A stretch of 64,000 nucleotides of DNA from Accumulibacter sp. (GTDB lineage Bacteria > Pseudomonadota > Gammaproteobacteria > Burkholderiales > Rhodocyclaceae): positions 57,869 through 121,868 of the forward strand of contig NZ_JAPUVI010000024.1 of NCBI RefSeq assembly GCF_029255285.1, given 5' to 3'. The position numbers and the translations under genes are program-made. The notes under the pieces are model-generated. The model saw only the letters and a program-made list of their open reading frames with translations, was not told the DNA's origin and made no database searches. Of the stretch, positions 43,177 to 51,305 are shown piece by piece. Numbering within the stretch: the first letter of the stretch is position 1; every line of letters starts with the position of its first letter.

Positions 43177-44220
43177 TCAGACGATCAACTGGCTGGCTTT
43201 GGCGACGTTACCCCGGTAAGCCTCGAAGATTCCGCGCAGCGCGTCCTCGAAAGTCACTTGCGGCTCCCAGTCCAGGTCGCTCCGGGTATTGTCGATTTTC
43301 GGCACCCGGTGCTGCGTATCCTGATAGCCGGCGCCGTAGTAGTCGGCGGAGGAGGTCTCCAGCACTTTCACCTTGGCCGCAGATGCCGCGTATTCGGGGT
43401 ATTCCTGGGCAAGATCCAACATCAGCGTCGCCAGTTCGCGAATCGAGTAGTTGTTCTTCGGGTTGCCGATGTTGTAGATCTTGCCGTTGGCGACGCCGTC
43501 CTTGTTCTCGATGATCTTCATCAGTGCGGCGATGCCGTCGCTCACGTAGGTGAAGGAGCGTTTCTGCGCGCCACCATCAACCAGTTTGATTGGTTCGCCG
43601 CGCGCGATATGCCCGAGGAACTGCGTGATGACTCGCGAGGAGCCTTCCTTGGGTGTGTCGATCGAGTCCAGACCGGGACCAATCCAGTTGAAGGGGCGGA
43701 TCAGCGTGTATTGCAGGCCTTCCTGCTGACCGTAGGCGTGAATCACCCGATCCATCATTTGTTTGGCGCAGGCGTAAATCCAGCGCGGCTTGTTGATCGG
43801 GCCATAGATGAGAGGCGACGTATCCGGGTCGAATTCCGGGTCCTGGCACATGCCATAGACCTCCGAGGTCGATGGAAAAATGACGCGCTTGCGGTACTTG
43901 ACCGCCTGGCGGATGATCGGCAGGTTGGCCTCGAAGTCCAGTTCGAAGACACGCAACGGCTCCTTGACGTAGGTGGCGGGAGTGGCGATCGCCACCAGCG
44001 GCAGGATCACGTCGCACTTGCGTACGTGATACTCGATCCACTCCTTGCTGATGGTGATGTCGCCCTCGAAAAAATGAAAGCGCTCGTGGCCCAGCAGGTC
44101 GGTCACGCGCTCGCTGCTGAGGTCCATGCCATGGACCTCCCAGTCGGTGTTGGCGATGATGCTTTGTGAGAGATGATGGCCGATGAAGCCATTGACGCCG
44201 AGAATGAGGATTTTTTTCAT
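43177..44220 (-). CDS. arnA: UDP-glucuronate oxidative decarboxylase (ArnA C-terminal module as separate gene)
   Basis: NAD-dependent short-chain dehydrogenase/decarboxylase of 347 residues that makes UDP-Ara4O (4-keto-pentose). The N terminus has GVNGFIGHHLS, then PSTSEVYGMC and WIYACAKQMMD (Tyr-x-x-x-Lys pair), RPFNWIGPGLDSID and RSFTYVSDGI, all as in the C-terminal half of E. coli ArnA. Here it is a separate gene starting at ATG 44220, five bases after the formyltransferase stop and in a different frame. The two activities of ArnA are thus encoded by two adjacent genes. Confidence 0.92.
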   Translation of the reverse strand: MKKILILGVNGFIGHHLSQSIIANTDWEVHGMDLSSERVTDLLGHERFHFFEGDITISKEWIEYHVRKCDVILPLVAIATPATYVKEPLRVFELDFEANLPIIRQAVKYRKRVIFPSTSEVYGMCQDPEFDPDTSPLIYGPINKPRWIYACAKQMMDRVIHAYGQQEGLQYTLIRPFNWIGPGLDSIDTPKEGSSRVITQFLGHIARGEPIKLVDGGAQKRSFTYVSDGIAALMKIIENKDGVANGKIYNIGNPKNNYSIRELATLMLDLAQEYPEYAASAAKVKVLETSSADYYGAGYQDTQHRVPKIDNTRSDLDWEPQVTFEDALRGIFEAYRGNVAKASQLIV

Positions 44221-44225
44221 GGTTG

Positions 44226-45155
44226 TCAGCACAGAGGGACAGGGTTCCGGCCGACTCGCGCCGGAAGCGTGAGGGGATCGATCGCTTCGCCGTCCACTTC
44301 GAGGGCGAGAATTCTCAATATCCCGCCGTCGACGCAGCGGGCGAGCAAGCGGCTGGCGTCCGCCTGGAGCACCGGCTGGCCGACCGGCCCCCCGGTTTCC
44401 GGTAGAAACCGACTGCGGGTGATGACGATGCGCTGCGCTCCAAGATCGAAGAAGGCTCCGGGATAGGGTGGCGCAAGCGCACGGATCAGATTGTGTATCC
44501 GAACGGCCGGCTGGCTCCAGTCGATACGTCCATCCTCCGGCTTGCGCCCGCCGAAATAGCTGCCCGCTTTGAGGTCGAGCGCCTGGTGTCGTGCCGTACC
44601 GGCGAGTAGCGCGGGCAGTACGCGGTCGAGCGCCAATTCGGCGGCCACCGTCACCTTGTCGAAAACCTCTTTGGCGGTATCGTCGGGCAAGATCGGTACG
44701 GCCCGCTGGGCCACCATGTCGCCGGCGTCCGGCTTGTCGACCATGCGGTGCAGCGTCGCCCCGGTTTCCCGCTCGCCGTGGATCAACGCCCAGTTCACCG
44801 GTGCCCGGCCGCGGTACTTGGGCAGCAGCGAGCCATGCATGTTGTAGGCCGCACGCGGAATCGCCAGGAGGGCGGGCGAAAGCATCCGACGGTAATAGAA
44901 GGAGAAGAAGAAATCGGGTCGCAGTTCCCGCAGCCGAACGATCAACTCGGGCGTTCCCGGATCGGCTGGCGTGACCACCGGAATGTCGTAGTCGCGAGCC
45001 ACATCGGCCACCCGCTCGAACCAGACGTTCTCCGCCGGATCGTCCTCGTGACTGACCAGCAGGGCGACCTCGACGCCGTGCGCCAGCAGCACACGCAGAC
45101 AACGGGCGCCGACGTTATGGTAAGCAAAGACGACGGCGCGCGACACGCGGTTCAT
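44226..45155 (-). CDS. arnA: UDP-Ara4N formyltransferase (ArnA N-terminal module as separate gene)
   Basis: 10-formyltetrahydrofolate-dependent N-formyltransferase of 309 residues, acting on UDP-4-amino-4-deoxy-L-arabinose. The catalytic region NMHGSLLPKYRGRAPVNWA contains the H-S-L-L-P motif with active-site Asn and His, plus DAGDMVAQ with Asp. It matches the N-terminal half of ArnA. It overlaps arnC by four bases (ATGA) and ends just before the decarboxylase module. In other species both are fused; here they are split. Confidence 0.92.
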   Translation of the reverse strand: MNRVSRAVVFAYHNVGARCLRVLLAHGVEVALLVSHEDDPAENVWFERVADVARDYDIPVVTPADPGTPELIVRLRELRPDFFFSFYYRRMLSPALLAIPRAAYNMHGSLLPKYRGRAPVNWALIHGERETGATLHRMVDKPDAGDMVAQRAVPILPDDTAKEVFDKVTVAAELALDRVLPALLAGTARHQALDLKAGSYFGGRKPEDGRIDWSQPAVRIHNLIRALAPPYPGAFFDLGAQRIVITRSRFLPETGGPVGQPVLQADASRLLARCVDGGILRILALEVDGEAIDPLTLPARVGRNPVPLC

Positions 45156-46090
45156 TCGCTTTCCTCGAGCACGGCCTCGATCAGGTAGCGCGGACGATGG
45201 CGCACCTGCAGATAGACGCGGCCCACATACTCACCGAGCAGACCGATTCCGAACAGCGCCAGGCCGATCAGGAAGAAGAGCAGCGCGAACAGGGTGAACA
45301 GCCCCTCGGCCTCGGGACCGACGACGAGGCGGCGCACGATGAGCAACACGAACAACCCGGCCGACCCCAGTGAGACCAGCATACCCAGCATCGAGAACCA
45401 CTGCAGCGGCACCAGCGAAAAGCCGGTCATCAGATCGAAGTTGAGCCGGATCAAGCTGTACAGGGAATACTTGGACTCGCCGGCGGTACGCTCCTCGTGT
45501 TCGACCACCACTTCCGTCGGCTGTCGGGCAAAGGTGTAGGCCAGCGCGGGAATGAAGGTGCTGACCTCACGACACGAATTGACGGCATCGACGACCTGAC
45601 GCGAATAGGCGCGCAGCATGTTGCCTTGATCGGTGATCCGGATACGGGTCGTCGTCTCGCGCAATCGATTCATGGCCTTCGAAGCCCAGCGGCGAAACAG
45701 GCTATCCTGACGCCGGCGGCGGATGCTGCCGACGTAATCGTAACCTTCGCGCATTTTGACGATCAGCTTGGCGATCTCTTCCGGCGGGTTCTGCAGATCG
45801 GCGTCGAGGGTGACGACGATCTGGCCACGCGCCTTCTCGAAGCCCGCCAGGATGGCAATGTGCTGGCCAGCGTTGGCGGCGAGAAGAATGGCCCGAGTGA
45901 CATCGGGACGCTTCTGGTACTGTTCGCGCAGCATGGCGGCCGAGCGATCGCGGCTGCCATCGTTGACGAAGATGATCTCGTAAGGCTCGCCGAGCCGGTC
46001 GAGCGCCGCATAGACGCGGTCGAACAGGGCCGGCAGGCCCGCCTCCTCGTTATACACCGGAATGACCACGGAGATCTCGGGGGAACTCAT
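45152..46090 (-). CDS. arnC: Undecaprenyl-phosphate Ara4FN transferase ArnC
   Basis: GT2 glycosyltransferase of 312 residues with two C-terminal membrane helices (about 230-255 and 268-292). Motifs: SVVIPVYNEEAGL near the N terminus, FVNDGSRD, LDADLQNPPEEI (D-x-D site) and ITDQGNMLRAYSR. It transfers formylated aminoarabinose to undecaprenyl phosphate. The ATG at 46090 follows the arnB stop by three bases, and its own stop overlaps the formyltransferase. GtrB-like polyprenyl glucosyltransferases are related, but the arn context settles the call. Confidence 0.92.
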   Translation of the reverse strand: MSSPEISVVIPVYNEEAGLPALFDRVYAALDRLGEPYEIIFVNDGSRDRSAAMLREQYQKRPDVTRAILLAANAGQHIAILAGFEKARGQIVVTLDADLQNPPEEIAKLIVKMREGYDYVGSIRRRRQDSLFRRWASKAMNRLRETTTRIRITDQGNMLRAYSRQVVDAVNSCREVSTFIPALAYTFARQPTEVVVEHEERTAGESKYSLYSLIRLNFDLMTGFSLVPLQWFSMLGMLVSLGSAGLFVLLIVRRLVVGPEAEGLFTLFALLFFLIGLALFGIGLLGEYVGRVYLQVRHRPRYLIEAVLEESE

Positions 46091-46093
46091 CGC

Positions 46094-47206
46094 TCAACGT
46101 CCCAGCGCTTTGGCCAGAGCGATGCAAACGCGGTCTACGTCGGCCTCGGCCATGGCAGGAAACAGCGGCAAGCTGACGGTCCGCGCCGCCACGTCCTCGG
46201 CATGAGGAAACTGACCGGCCGCGTAACCCAGGCTCCGGTAGAGTGTGAACAGGTGCAGCGCAGGATAATGGACGCCGACGCCTATGCCCTGCTCCTTCAT
46301 CGCAGCAAGGAAAGCGCCACGCTGGGTTCCCGGCGGCAACAGCGGCTGGAACATGTGCCAATTGCTGTGCGTGAAGTCGGCCGGCGGCAGATCCAGGCCG
46401 AGTGCCGGGTCGAGTCGCGCAAAATATCGCCGCGCCAACGCCCGACGCCGCTCGGTGAAGTGCGTCAAGTGCTCGAGCTGGCCGAGGCCGATGGCAGCGG
46501 CGACGTCGGTAAGATTGAACTTGCCTCCCGGCAGGTCCACGTCCATGCCGCCATCAGGATAACGCTTGACGCCCTGCAGGCGCAGACGCTCGCAGCGCGA
46601 CAGGTCGACATCGTCGGGCACAACCAGGGCACCGCCCTCGCCCGTCGTCAGGTTCTTGTTGGCGTGAAAGCTGAAAGCCACGAAGTCGCCGCTACAGCCG
46701 ATCATTTGGCCGTTCCAGAACGCTCCGAAGGACTGCGCGGCGTCCTCCACGACACGCAGTCGATGCCTTGCGGCGATGGCGTAGAGGCGGTCGCGGTCCA
46801 CCGGCAGACCAGCGAGGTCTACCGGAATCAGCGCTTTCGTCTTTGGCGAAATGGCCGTCTCGAGCAGGTCGAGATCGATGTTGCGCGATGTCGGATCGAT
46901 GTCCACCAGCACCGGAGTGGCGCCGACGCTCAAAATCACGTTGGCCGTCGCTACCCAGGTCAGCGGTGTGCTCAGCACTTCGTCGCCCGGACCGACGCCG
47001 GCCAGCCGGAGAGCCACTTCCAGGGCCGCCGTGCCGGAACTGAAAGCCCGCACCGGGCGCCCGCCGCAGAGCGTGGAGAGCGCCGCCTCGAAGGCCAGCA
47101 CCTGCGGCCCGCTGGTGATCCAGCCGGAGCGCAGGACATCTGCCACCCGGGCGATGGTTTCCTCGTCGATCGACGGCCGGGTGAAAGGGAGAAAATCAAG
47201 ACTCAC
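46094..47206 (-). CDS. arnB: UDP-4-amino-4-deoxy-L-arabinose aminotransferase ArnB
   Basis: PLP-dependent DegT/DnrJ/EryC1 aminotransferase of 370 residues. Features are LPFTRPSIDEETI at the N terminus, SGTAALEVAL, EDAAQSFGA and the PLP-lysine segment SFHANKNLTTGEGG. It makes UDP-Ara4N from the keto sugar. The start is a GTG at 47206 that overlaps the upstream stop as GTGA, so it is coupled to the flippase-like gene. The frame upstream of 47206 is open but overlaps the upstream genes. Confidence 0.92.
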   Translation of the reverse strand: MSLDFLPFTRPSIDEETIARVADVLRSGWITSGPQVLAFEAALSTLCGGRPVRAFSSGTAALEVALRLAGVGPGDEVLSTPLTWVATANVILSVGATPVLVDIDPTSRNIDLDLLETAISPKTKALIPVDLAGLPVDRDRLYAIAARHRLRVVEDAAQSFGAFWNGQMIGCSGDFVAFSFHANKNLTTGEGGALVVPDDVDLSRCERLRLQGVKRYPDGGMDVDLPGGKFNLTDVAAAIGLGQLEHLTHFTERRRALARRYFARLDPALGLDLPPADFTHSNWHMFQPLLPPGTQRGAFLAAMKEQGIGVGVHYPALHLFTLYRSLGYAAGQFPHAEDVAARTVSLPLFPAMAEADVDRVCIALAKALGR

Positions 47207-47574
47207 GAATTGGCCACCAGAACCAGGCCGACGATGATGAAACCGATGCCTAGCATCTTCTGCAGCACCAGTGCCTCGCCGAACCAATAGTGCGCGATCA
47301 CCGCATTCACCACATAACCGATCGAAAGCATCGGATAGGCGACGCTGACCGGCACGCGCGACAAGGCCATGATCCAGACCACCACGCTGACCGCGTAACA
47401 GGCCATGCCGCCGACGATGAACGGCTGACAGGCGATCTTCAGGCCGACAGGAATGAGGTTGGCGAGATGAAAGTCGAACTGGCCGACCGCATTGGTCCCC
47501 GCCTTGAGCAGCAATTGAGCGGCGGCGTTGAGCAGCACGCCGGTAAGAATCAACGCGAAGGCCGTCGCCGTCAT
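47203..47574 (-). CDS. Small EamA/SMR-type subunit, ArnE/ArnF-like
   Basis: Membrane protein of 123 residues with four predicted helices, in the small multidrug resistance/EamA fold. By position it is the undecaprenyl-phosphate-Ara4N flippase subunit (ArnE/ArnF) that moves the lipid to the periplasm. E. coli uses two such proteins as a heterodimer; only one is present here. The start at 47574 overlaps the arnT stop (ATGA). A longer frame upstream is within arnT and is not conserved. Other EamA functions cannot be excluded by sequence alone. Confidence 0.82.
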   Translation of the reverse strand: MTATAFALILTGVLLNAAAQLLLKAGTNAVGQFDFHLANLIPVGLKIACQPFIVGGMACYAVSVVVWIMALSRVPVSVAYPMLSIGYVVNAVIAHYWFGEALVLQKMLGIGFIIVGLVLVANS

Positions 47575-49313
47575 GTCCGCCCGTCCACCTGATCGCACGC
47601 CCGGCTGCCAACAACCGGGCTGCGGAAAAACGACGACACGTCCTTGGACGAGGCACCGCAAGCGCTCGAAAGCGGAGCGGCCGCGCTGTCCACTTTCTCG
47701 GCAATCACGTAGCGCCGATCGCGGGCGATCTCGGCCATCGGCAGGCCCTCGGCAGCCAGTTTTTCGAACACTTCGATCTTCATCACCGCGTAGGCCTCCC
47801 GGTCCTCGCGCCAGCGATCCTTGAACTCGGCAACGGTGGCTATCCAGCGCTGCGGCTCCTGCCTGAGACCGAAACCCATTTCGTTCTGGTTGGCGACCAG
47901 GGTCAGCGTCCTTCCGAGGTAGAAAGGCAAGGTCTGCTCGTAGGAGAGCACGCTGTAGAAAGGCGGGCCGGGTTTGATCCGGGGCAGTGCCTGCGCCGCC
48001 AAACTGCGAGCGGAAGTGTAGGGCGCCAAGTGATCGTGGCCGATGAGCAGCGCACTACTGCCGACACACGCGCCCAGCGCCAGAATCATCACCGCCTCCG
48101 GATTTCGACGTCGCCAGACCAGCAGTGCCGCCGCGACAGTCGTCATCAGAAAAACGCCAGCCGCGCCGGTCAGCCAGTTCGCGACTCCTTGCAGCATGGC
48201 CAGCGTGTACTCCTGGCCGGCCAGACGCAACACCCGCGGTGCCAACGCGAGACCGACAAGCGCCAGCACCGACAGCAACCCGAGGTGGATCAGCCACGCG
48301 CGGCGTGACAGGCTGGTGAGATGACGTCCACCGAGCAGCGCCAGCGCCGGGAAAATGGGCAGGATGTAGGGCGCCATCTTGGAACCGGAGACGTTGAAAA
48401 ACGCGAAAGTAATCAATACCCAGAGCAGCAGGAAGCGCTCGGCACCGAAAGTGCCGTCGACCCGCCTGCCCCAGGCCCGCGGAAGCGCCTGCAGCAGGAG
48501 CAGCGACCACGGCAGCGCGCCGAGCAGGTAGACGGCGAAAAAGAACCAGGCCGGCTCGTCACGCCGGTGGACCGTGCTGAGGAAGCGTTCGAAGTGTTCA
48601 TGGACGAAGAAGAAGCGGGGGAATTCGGGATTGGCCAGCGAAACGGCAATGAACCAGGGAGCCGCGATACTCAGCAACAAAGCGAGCCCGGCCAGCGGCG
48701 ACAGCCGCCGCCACGGCGAGAAATCGCGATTGAGCAGCGAGTAGCCGACCAGAGTGGCACCCGTCAAGACCAGCGCGACGATGCCCTTGGACAGCACCGC
48801 CAGCGCCAGCCCCGCCCATGCCAGCAACATCCATCGCCGGCTGGCGCGAGACTCTTCCTGCTGGGCAAACAGGAAGCCGGTCCACGCCACTTGCAGGAAA
48901 AAGGACAGCCCCATGTCCAGCGTCAGGATGTGGCCCATGCCGATAAACAGCAGCGACCCCCCAAGTATGGCGGCGGCCAGTTGGCCGGCTTGTTCCCCCC
49001 ACAAGCGGCGCCCGGTCCACCAGACCAGCAGGATGCTGAGAAAGCCGGTCAGCGCCGGCCACAGACGGGCGGTCCACTCGTTTTCGCCGAAAATCTTGAA
49101 GGCGGCGGCCGTCGTCCAGTATTGCAGGACAGGCTTCTCGAAATACTTGATGTCGTTCAGGCGCGGCGTCAGCCAGTCGCCGCCGGCCGCCATTTCGCGC
49201 GGGATTTCGGCATAGCGGCCTTCGTCCGGGCGGACCAGCGCGCGCTCGTCGAGTGTGCCGAACCAGAGCGCCGCCAGAGCGATCCAGAACAGCCAGACGA
49301 GGCGGCCGGTCAT
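47571..49313 (-). CDS. arnT: Lipid A 4-amino-4-deoxy-L-arabinose transferase ArnT-like
   Basis: GT83-type glycosyltransferase of 580 residues with about 12 membrane helices. The first periplasmic loop has the catalytic-type segment RPDEGRYAEIPREM and then DIKYFEKPVLQYW, as in ArnT and related dolichyl-mannosyltransferase-fold enzymes. A soluble C-terminal domain (about 440-580) follows. It would transfer Ara4N from undecaprenyl phosphate to lipid A. Two starts are possible: ATG 49313 and ATG 49349; neither has a strong ribosome site, and 49313 gives the usual short N terminus. It is the first gene of the seven-gene arn operon. Confidence 0.87.
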   Translation of the reverse strand: MTGRLVWLFWIALAALWFGTLDERALVRPDEGRYAEIPREMAAGGDWLTPRLNDIKYFEKPVLQYWTTAAAFKIFGENEWTARLWPALTGFLSILLVWWTGRRLWGEQAGQLAAAILGGSLLFIGMGHILTLDMGLSFFLQVAWTGFLFAQQEESRASRRWMLLAWAGLALAVLSKGIVALVLTGATLVGYSLLNRDFSPWRRLSPLAGLALLLSIAAPWFIAVSLANPEFPRFFFVHEHFERFLSTVHRRDEPAWFFFAVYLLGALPWSLLLLQALPRAWGRRVDGTFGAERFLLLWVLITFAFFNVSGSKMAPYILPIFPALALLGGRHLTSLSRRAWLIHLGLLSVLALVGLALAPRVLRLAGQEYTLAMLQGVANWLTGAAGVFLMTTVAAALLVWRRRNPEAVMILALGACVGSSALLIGHDHLAPYTSARSLAAQALPRIKPGPPFYSVLSYEQTLPFYLGRTLTLVANQNEMGFGLRQEPQRWIATVAEFKDRWREDREAYAVMKIEVFEKLAAEGLPMAEIARDRRYVIAEKVDSAAAPLSSACGASSKDVSSFFRSPVVGSRACDQVDGRT

Positions 49314-49620
49314 CGACCACTCACCGAAAGCGGAAAGATCATCGCGCATGCCCGGTGATAGCCGCACCGGCGCGTCCCAGCGTAGACGGAGGCTGACGCG
49401 AGACGGTCACCAACGAGCCACGCAGCGCCGCCTTAAGCAGCGGACAACGAGCGGCCACATCGGTCGTCGGGTTGACCTGTCTCATCGAAGAAAGCGCGGA
49501 GGCGGTGCAAGGAAGGGAGCGGAGGGCGGGCAGATGTGACGTTAGCGCGCTATTATACACGGCCGGCGGCGAGGGTTTTGCGGCTCGGCGTCGCCCCACC
49601 GAAACAGGGAGAGAACGCGC
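49314..49620. promoter_or_regulatory. Divergent control region of the arn operon and patatin-like gene
   Basis: About 300 bases between arnT (minus) and the patatin-like gene (plus). A perfect minus-strand -10 box TATAAT lies at 49557-49552, overlapping a plus-strand TATTAT at 49551-49556. No good -35 is present in either direction, as expected if an activator is needed. A single CTTAAG half-site of the PmrA-box type is at 49432-49437, without a second half at five-base spacing. Leader length to arnT would be about 240 bases. No coding frame was recognised. Confidence 0.45.
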
Positions 49621-50592
49621 ATGACCAGATACGGTTTCGTCGCCTCGGGCGGCGGTTATCGGAGCTTCTACACCGGAGGCGTATTGGTCTGGCTGAAGAA
49701 GAACAAGGTGCCGGTAGTGCATTTGACGTCGACCAGTTCCGGCAACAACATCGTCATCGACTACCTGCTGTGGGACTGGCAAGGCGAGGAACTCCCGCCG
49801 GTTCTGGCGCGTACGCTGCGGCTCGACGTGACTGACGTCTTCCATATCTTTGCCAACTTCCTGGGTCTGCGCCCCCAGTTGCTGCCCACCGGCACGCATC
49901 TGTTCACCGTCGACAAGGACAGTTGTCGCAAGTCGCTGCTGCTCGACGACGGCCGGCGACGCCAACTGCTGGCCGAGCATCTCAAGACCTTGCGCTGGGA
50001 TATCCGAGCCACCAATCTGAGCCAGCGACGTGGGTGGGTGTTCAAGGTCAACGAGATCCTGGCGACCATCGACGACACCAGCCTCGACGCCTTCATGGAG
50101 GCCTTTCTGGCCGGGATCACGACCATTCCCTACTTCAAGGCTGTCACCATCGACGGCGAGTATTACATCGAGGGCGGCTACCTCGACAACACGCCCTTGC
50201 GAAGCCTGTTCGAAGACGATGACGTCGACGAGATCATCGCCGTCGACTTTACCGACTACGACTATCACCGGAAGCTCGACCAGCTCTACCAGGCGAAGGC
50301 CTTCGTCCTGCCGTTCAACAGCATCGACACGCATTTGCTGGTCAGCGACATGCAGCTCACCCTGCCCAACGCCCGAATATTTGCGCAGGCGGCTTTGATC
50401 AACGACATGCTGGCGGCCATGGGTCAGCGCAGCGCCGAGATTGCCGGCCGGCGCTACTACGCCAAACCGCTGCATGTTCTGCGACCGAAGAATCTGGAAA
50501 GCATGACCGTCTCCCTCAAGGACCGGAGTGCCCAAAAACGCTATTTCGAACTTGGCGAACAAGAGGCGGCGGCGCTGTTCGGTAGCCGCTAG
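49621..50592 (+). CDS. Patatin-like phospholipase family protein with altered catalytic motifs
   Basis: Patatin-fold protein of 323 residues, no signal peptide. The oxyanion loop is SGGGYRSFYTGG (9-20). The nucleophile elbow reads STSSG (37-41; Ser39), where most families have GxSxG. The dyad position reads EGGYLDN (184-190), so the usual catalytic Asp is Glu. Start ATG 49621 is preceded by GGGAGAG. It is divergent from arnT and ends in a four-base overlap with the convergent PAP2 gene. Activity is uncertain. It may act on membrane lipids in the lipid A island. Confidence 0.75.
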   Translation: MTRYGFVASGGGYRSFYTGGVLVWLKKNKVPVVHLTSTSSGNNIVIDYLLWDWQGEELPPVLARTLRLDVTDVFHIFANFLGLRPQLLPTGTHLFTVDKDSCRKSLLLDDGRRRQLLAEHLKTLRWDIRATNLSQRRGWVFKVNEILATIDDTSLDAFMEAFLAGITTIPYFKAVTIDGEYYIEGGYLDNTPLRSLFEDDDVDEIIAVDFTDYDYHRKLDQLYQAKAFVLPFNSIDTHLLVSDMQLTLPNARIFAQAALINDMLAAMGQRSAEIAGRRYYAKPLHVLRPKNLESMTVSLKDRSAQKRYFELGEQEAAALFGSR

Positions 50593-51305
50593 CACGGCCT
50601 GGGTTCGTCGCCGACCAGCCGGTCGACGCTATCGCCCACGGCCCCAGCGGCGATGCGTCGACCCGGCCGCAGGCGGTCACCGATGACGCACAGCGTCCAG
50701 CACAGCCACGCCGACCACAGCGTGTGACTCGGGTAATGCGCGCCGCGCGCGAGTTGCGCCCAGCCAAAAGCGGCTCCGGCCAGCAACACCGCCACCAGAG
50801 AAAAATCGGCGAGCACCGGCCGATACGGCCGCCACAAGAAATAGACGCCGAAGAAGGCAAATGCGGCCACCGCATGCCCAGACGGAAAGCAGTGGCCCGG
50901 CCCTCCGTCCACGCTCCCGAACTGCCAGTGCGAGACGTAACGGGCGACGCCGCCGAACTCGGCGAGTTCCCACGGGCAACTGGTCGTGCTGATCTGCTTG
51001 ATCGACGGCACGAGCAGTGCGCCGGCCAGCATCACCGCAATCCACCACCAGCGTTCGGCGCGCCCAGGTCCCGGCCAGGCGGGGCGCACGGCGTCGAGCA
51101 CGAGCAGGCCCAGCAAAGCCCTGGCCAGCCAGCGACCGCCGTCGTGCAGCAGGCTGCGCGTCAGCCAGGCGTCGCGCCAGACGAAACCGGCCGTCGTGCC
51201 GTACCAGCGGGCAAACGCCAAATCCCACCCGGTGGCGTCCCAGGCCAACAAAGCGGCCAGCGCCACAAGGGTGATCGACGAGTCGGCACGACCGCTGCGT
51301 CTCAT
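50589..51305 (-). CDS. PAP2 family lipid phosphatase/transferase
   Basis: Integral membrane phosphatase of 238 residues with about six hydrophobic segments. PAP2 motifs are a modified C1 (KQISTTSCPWEL), C2 (CFPSGHAVA) and C3 (LARGAHYPSHTLWSA with the catalytic His). The SCPWEL variant is seen in PAP2 proteins that sit beside eptA genes. Substrates could be undecaprenyl diphosphate or lipid A phosphates, as with LpxE/LpxT. The start at 51305 overlaps the eptA-type stop (ATGA). Its end overlaps the convergent patatin stop within CTAG. Confidence 0.85.
   Translation of the reverse strand: MRRSGRADSSITLVALAALLAWDATGWDLAFARWYGTTAGFVWRDAWLTRSLLHDGGRWLARALLGLLVLDAVRPAWPGPGRAERWWWIAVMLAGALLVPSIKQISTTSCPWELAEFGGVARYVSHWQFGSVDGGPGHCFPSGHAVAAFAFFGVYFLWRPYRPVLADFSLVAVLLAGAAFGWAQLARGAHYPSHTLWSAWLCWTLCVIGDRLRPGRRIAAGAVGDSVDRLVGDEPRPC

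Noticed and set aside
43177-45102. A 641-codon frame that seems to join both ArnA modules
   Set aside because: Its upstream part is out of frame with the formyltransferase motifs; only the part from 44220 is meaningful.
45497-47290. Plus-strand open frame of 597 codons
   Set aside because: Antisense to arnC and arnB; composition typical of a shadow frame.
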